DNA of 9,305 nt, from contig VBGV01000206.1 of NCBI GenBank assembly GCA_005880755.1, forward strand, positions 1-9,305. The letters are read 5' to 3'. A program made the position numbers and the translations under genes. Every line of letters starts with the position of its first letter. The stretch's first letter is position 1. Below are positions 5,737-9,305 of the stretch, piece after piece. The DNA is from Chloroflexota bacterium (GTDB lineage Bacteria; Chloroflexota; Dormibacteria; Dormibacterales; Dormibacteraceae). Below the pieces are notes generated by a model. It was not told the origin of the DNA. It saw only the letters and a list, made by a program, of their open reading frames with translations, and did not search any database.

Positions 5737-6464
5737 GCGAGCTGGTAAGGCTCACCGAGGTCACCAAGGTTTATCAGGGGGGCATCACAGGGGCACTCAA
5801 CGGCGTGTCGCTCATCGTCGAGAAGGGCGAATTCACCGCGATCATGGGTCCCTCGGGCAGCGGCAAGTCCACCCTGCTCAATCTTGTCGCGGGGTTGGAC
5901 CGGCCGACGTCCGGCTCCGTCGCGGTCGGCGGCACGGACCTCGGCAAGCTCGGTGAGTCGGGCCTGGCCAGGTTCCGGCGCGACAACATCGGATTCGTTT
6001 TTCAGTTCTTCTATTTGCTCCCGAACCTGACCTCGCTCGAAAACGTGCTCATTCCGGCGCAGCTGAAAGGCAGCGATGCGACGGCGCGGGCGCGCGAGCT
6101 GCTGGGCCAGCTCGGCATCCAGGACATCGCGGATAGGTTTCCGGCCCGACTGAGCGGCGGCCAGCAGCAGCGAGTAGCGATCGCCCGCGCCTTGATCAAC
6201 AGTCCGACGCTTCTGCTTGCCGACGAACCCACAGGAGCGCTCGACACGCACACCGGCGATCAGGTGATGGAGCTCCTCGGCCAGCTGAACCGCGACGGGC
6301 AGACGATCTTGCTCGTCACGCACGACGCCAAGCTCGCGACTCGTCACGCGGCGCGCGTGATCAGCGTCATGGACGGGAAGATCGTCGACGATGCACGGCT
6401 CGAGAGCCCAGAGCGGGCTGCCTCAGAGGTGATCCGCGTGCGCAGCGAGGAGGCGTCGCGATGA
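5733..6464 (+). CDS. ABC transporter ATP-binding protein (MacB/LolD type)
   Basis: A 243-residue cytoplasmic ATPase with all nucleotide-binding motifs intact: Walker A GPSGSGKST (39-47), Q-loop Q91 in GFVFQFFYLLPNLTSLENV, signature LSGGQQQR (140-147), Walker B LLLADEP with catalytic E165, D-loop ALD (169-171) and H-loop H197. The 'FQFFYLLPNLTSLENV' stretch and the family length match the LolD/MacB/FtsE branch that powers mechanotransmission-type exporters. It should hydrolyse ATP as a dimer bound to the FtsX-type permease encoded next. The start is ATG 5733, which overlaps the padR stop; purine-rich AGGAGG (5714-5719) lies about 13 bases upstream, rather far, so coupling to padR translation probably helps. 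An upstream in-frame ATG at 5676 lies inside padR and is unlikely. The end overlaps the permease start (ATGA, 6461-6464). Confidence 0.95.
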   Translation: MSELVRLTEVTKVYQGGITGALNGVSLIVEKGEFTAIMGPSGSGKSTLLNLVAGLDRPTSGSVAVGGTDLGKLGESGLARFRRDNIGFVFQFFYLLPNLTSLENVLIPAQLKGSDATARARELLGQLGIQDIADRFPARLSGGQQQRVAIARALINSPTLLLADEPTGALDTHTGDQVMELLGQLNRDGQTILLVTHDAKLATRHAARVISVMDGKIVDDARLESPERAASEVIRVRSEEASR

Positions 6465-8782
6465 GAGCCATTTTCATCAAGACGCTGGCCGACCTGCGCC
6501 GGCGCCGGCTGCAGGCGATGGTGATCTTCCTGACCGTTCTCCTTGCCATGGCCGCGGGGACCACAGCCGTGACCCTCATGTCGCAGACGCGGGACCCATA
6601 TCAGGTCGCGTTTGAGAAGCAGCGGGGCGCGCACCTGCAGGTGGCTTTCAGACCAAACACCGATCCACAGCTGATCCAGGGAACCGCCGCGACCATCGGC
6701 GCCTCGGCGTACGGCGGTCCATATCCCGCCACCAACATCCAGTTCCGATTTGGCGATCGAAAGTTCTACTTGGACGCGGTTGGTCGTGACAACCCGGGCG
6801 GCGCGGTCGAGGTCCTCAACATCACGTCGGGTCGCTGGCCAGTCGCCAACGACGAGATCGTCCTGACCCGGTCTTTCTCGGAGCTGAACAAGATCTCGAT
6901 TGGCGACCGCCTGAAGGTCACAAGCGTCGCTCAAACGCCTACGCTCACCGTGGTCGGCGAGGTCGTTGATATCGACGAGGGCAGCGCCGATCTCAGCAGT
7001 CAGCGCGCCTGGATGCTGCCGGCCGCGCTGCCGGCTCTCTCAACACCTGACTCGTCCTTCTACTTGATGGACTATCGGTTTCCCAGCGACCCGACTGGCC
7101 CGCAGCTGCAGACCTCCCTCGATCTCCTGAAGACGAGCCTTCCTCCGGGAAGTGTCGCGGGATCTCTGACCTACCTACTGATCCGAAGCATTTTCAACAT
7201 CACCAATCAGATCCTCACCGGGGTGCTTGTCGCATTCAGCGTCTTTGCGCTCGCGGCGACGGTTGCGATCGTCGCCACGCTCGTGACGGGAATCGTGATC
7301 TCCGCCTATCGCGAGATCGGGATCATGAGGGCGATCGGCTTCACGCCGTATCAGGTGGTCGAGGTCTTCGCCCTCCAGATCGTCATGCCGGCCCTGGCCG
7401 CGTGCCTGGTTGGCGTGCCAGCAGGCACGCTTGCCAGCCAACCCCTCCTGGCCAACAGCTCGCATGCGCTCGGGCTTGCCTATACGCCGACGTTCTCGAT
7501 CGGGCTGGATCTTCTCCTCTTTGCCGGGGGAATTCTGGTCGTAGCGGTCGCCGCGACGGTGCCCGCGCTGCGCGCCGGGCTGCTCAAGCCGATAGTCGCC
7601 ATCACGAAGGCATCTGCACCGCGTGGTGGCGGCGGACGCCTGCTGCGGCTCGCCGCGGCTCGCTTGAGGCTGCCACGGCCGGTGGTCCTGGGCATCGGCG
7701 ACGCGTTCGCTCGGCCGCTTCGAGCGATCCTGACGCTGGTCACTGTCCTGCTGGGCGTGGCGACCGTCGTGGTTGCCGTGGGGCTCCCGCGAAGCTTCGA
7801 ACTCATCAACAACAGCGAAACAGGCGCGGGCAGCTACCAGGTTGTCGTCACACGGACCAGCGCATACCCCGATTCGGAGGTCATGCGTGTCCTGAACTCG
7901 CAGCCCGAGACAGCCCGTGTGGTTGCAGTCGGAGGCCAGAACGTGTTGGTTCCGGGGGTCGGCGACCCGGTGAATACGCGCCTGTTCCGGGGCGACACCT
8001 CGCGCTTGGGCTACCTGATGATCGCCGGGCGCTGGTACTCGGCGCCAGGTGAGGTCGTCGCCCCGGCGGCGTTGATGCACGACGCGCACCTCAAGATCGG
8101 TGACAGCTTCACGGGCACCGCCAACGGGCAGCCGCTTCAGTTGCGCCTGGTCGGCGAAACCTACGACATCAACAACCTGGGCCATTCCCTCTTCATGGAC
8201 ATTGCGACGATGGCATCGGTGACGCCGGCCGTTGTGCCCTTCCTGTACGACGTCACGCTTGCGCCCGGTTCCGATGTGTCTGCTTACGTGCGGCGCGTCG
8301 CAGCCGTGGAGCCGGACCTGCTCGATGTTCGCGCGAGCGATACATCAATCATTGCGCCGGTCAAGATCATCGACCTGGTGCTGCTGATCCTCGCTGGGGT
8401 GCTGGCGCTCATCGGCGTCGGCGGAGTGTTCAACACGCTGCTCCTGAACACGCGGGAGCGCATCCACGACACAGCGACGCTGAAGGCGCTCGGCATGAGC
8501 CCGCGCCAGGTGATCGTCATGGTGGGCGCATCTGCCGGCTTGCTCGCACTGGTCGGCGGATTGGTTGCGATGCCTGTGGGCCTGTCTCTGCATCACGTCT
8601 TGAACGACGTCATCAGCAACTCGGCCGGCAACGAGACCCCGCCGGTCGCGTACGCGGTTTTCAATGGGTACGAGCTGGTGCTGATCCCGCTGCTCGGTGT
8701 GGGAGTGGCGATCGCGGCGGCGCTCATCCCGGGCCGCTGGGCCGCGCGCACCAACGTCGTGGAAGTCCTGCACGCAGAATGA
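6461..8782 (+). CDS. ABC transporter permease with two FtsX domains (MacB/LolC-like)
   Basis: A 773-residue permease with eight apparent membrane helices: about 18-40, 252-282, 302-325, 346-370, 420-442, 636-660, 685-710 and 737-758. Large extracytoplasmic domains lie at about 41-250 and 443-635. Each three-helix block is an FtsX-like domain with the cytoplasmic coupling segment after its first helix: YREIGIMRAIGFTPYQV (283-299) and TRERIHDTATLKALGMSPRQV (664-684). The protein is thus an internally duplicated MacB/LolC-type half and could work with two ATPase copies. Relatives move lipoproteins, peptides, antibiotics or lipids out of or away from the inner membrane. The substrate cannot be read from the sequence. 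AGGAGG (6448-6453) sits 7 bases before ATG 6461, and the start overlaps the ATPase stop, so expression is coupled and stoichiometric. PadR control of the operon suggests an inducible exporter (inference). Confidence 0.94.
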   Translation: MRAIFIKTLADLRRRRLQAMVIFLTVLLAMAAGTTAVTLMSQTRDPYQVAFEKQRGAHLQVAFRPNTDPQLIQGTAATIGASAYGGPYPATNIQFRFGDRKFYLDAVGRDNPGGAVEVLNITSGRWPVANDEIVLTRSFSELNKISIGDRLKVTSVAQTPTLTVVGEVVDIDEGSADLSSQRAWMLPAALPALSTPDSSFYLMDYRFPSDPTGPQLQTSLDLLKTSLPPGSVAGSLTYLLIRSIFNITNQILTGVLVAFSVFALAATVAIVATLVTGIVISAYREIGIMRAIGFTPYQVVEVFALQIVMPALAACLVGVPAGTLASQPLLANSSHALGLAYTPTFSIGLDLLLFAGGILVVAVAATVPALRAGLLKPIVAITKASAPRGGGGRLLRLAAARLRLPRPVVLGIGDAFARPLRAILTLVTVLLGVATVVVAVGLPRSFELINNSETGAGSYQVVVTRTSAYPDSEVMRVLNSQPETARVVAVGGQNVLVPGVGDPVNTRLFRGDTSRLGYLMIAGRWYSAPGEVVAPAALMHDAHLKIGDSFTGTANGQPLQLRLVGETYDINNLGHSLFMDIATMASVTPAVVPFLYDVTLAPGSDVSAYVRRVAAVEPDLLDVRASDTSIIAPVKIIDLVLLILAGVLALIGVGGVFNTLLLNTRERIHDTATLKALGMSPRQVIVMVGASAGLLALVGGLVAMPVGLSLHHVLNDVISNSAGNETPPVAYAVFNGYELVLIPLLGVGVAIAAALIPGRWAARTNVVEVLHAE

Positions 8783-8792
8783 CCTGAAGCCC

Positions 8793-9305
8793 ATGAGAGC
8801 AGTCGTCTACGACAGGTACGGGCCCCCTGACGTCCTGCGACTCGAGGACGTCCCGCGGCCGGTGCCCAAAGAGGATGAGGTCCTCCTCAAGATCCACGCC
8901 ACGACGGTCAACCGGTTGGACGTCCACACCCGAGAGGCCAATCGTCGCAGTGGCCTCGCCGTCTCGCTTCTAAGTCGCATGGTCTCTGGCCTTCGCCGGC
9001 CGAGGCAACGGATCCTCGGGAGCGAGTTTGCCGGAGAGGTCGAAGCTGTCGGCGCGGCCGTCAGCGAGTTCGCCGTCGGTGACCAACTCTTCGGCAACAG
9101 CGGGCTCCGGTTTGGTGCACACGCGGAGTTCATGTGCTTGCGCGAAAGCGCCCGACTCGCCCACATGCCGGCCGGCCTGAGCTTCGAGGAGGCCGCGCCG
9201 ATCACCGACGGTGGCCTCAATGCGCTGACGTGTCTGAAGCAGGCAGATCTCCGTCAGGGGCGCACGATCCTCATTTATGGCGCGTCCGGGGCCATCGGCA
9301 CGGCG
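8793..9305 (+). CDS. Zinc-independent MDR-family NAD(P)-dependent oxidoreductase (3' truncated by window)
   Basis: The first 171 residues of a medium-chain dehydrogenase/reductase are visible before the window ends; the full family length is about 320-340. The GroES-like N-terminal domain reads MRAVVYDRYGPPDVLRLEDVP with VLLKIHATTVNRLDVHTRE (30-48) and ILGSEFAGEVEAVG (74-87). The Rossmann nucleotide-binding loop begins at YGASGAIGTA (162-171). The GHE motif and four-cysteine structural-zinc cluster of classical alcohol dehydrogenases are missing, which puts it with quinone oxidoreductase-like, zinc-free members reducing quinones or enones with NAD(P)H. Substrate and cofactor preference are not visible. 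ATG 8793 follows the permease stop by 10 bases with only a weak ribosome binding site, so it probably belongs to the padR-ABC operon and may detoxify the compound the operon responds to (inference). Confidence 0.88.
   Translation, partial: MRAVVYDRYGPPDVLRLEDVPRPVPKEDEVLLKIHATTVNRLDVHTREANRRSGLAVSLLSRMVSGLRRPRQRILGSEFAGEVEAVGAAVSEFAVGDQLFGNSGLRFGAHAEFMCLRESARLAHMPAGLSFEEAAPITDGGLNALTCLKQADLRQGRTILIYGASGAIGTA

Noticed and set aside
7175..8185. 336-codon minus-strand open frame opposite the permease
   Set aside because: Highly charged, repetitive Arg, Asp, Gln and His composition, antisense to a clear double-FtsX permease.

Overview
The window is a high-GC (roughly 60-65% by eye), densely coded bacterial chromosome segment with every gene on the + strand. 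Strong AGGAGG-type ribosome binding sites, a CCA-encoding tRNA gene, a multi-pass membrane LuxR-type regulator and a PadR-controlled ABC exporter suggest a soil or environmental high-GC lineage such as Actinomycetota or Chloroflexota/Dormibacterota. No marker here fixes the phylum.

Layout. Positions 2-229 hold the C-terminal end of a large Lhr-type ATP-dependent helicase. A small VOC/glyoxalase-fold protein follows (287-688), then a tRNA-Pro(GGG) gene (747-823). Next comes a two-gene membrane unit: a 156-residue four-helix membrane protein (1076-1546) and, 18 bases later, a protein with about ten membrane helices and a C-terminal LuxR DNA-binding domain (1565-2965). The 429-base gap 2966-3394 has no convincing gene. 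It does hold a nested inverted repeat, a short palindrome, a stretch resembling the 3' end of the tRNA, and a possible promoter. A secreted 549-residue protein with 16 cysteines (3395-5044) stands alone and ends at a textbook intrinsic terminator.

The last part is a compact operon. A consensus-like promoter overlaps a repeat/palindrome operator and drives a PadR-family repressor (TTG start, 5200-5736), an ABC ATPase (5733-6464) and a double-FtsX permease (6461-8782). These three are joined by two ATGA overlaps. A zinc-independent MDR oxidoreductase begins 10 bases later (8793) and runs off the window. The likely logic is a ligand-responsive repressor controlling a MacB/LolCDE-like exporter, possibly together with a detoxifying reductase.

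I found no CRISPR array, transposase, integrase or recognisable defence module. The most unusual items are the membrane-embedded LuxR regulator with its small membrane partner, the secreted cysteine-rich protein of unknown function, and the structured gap between them.
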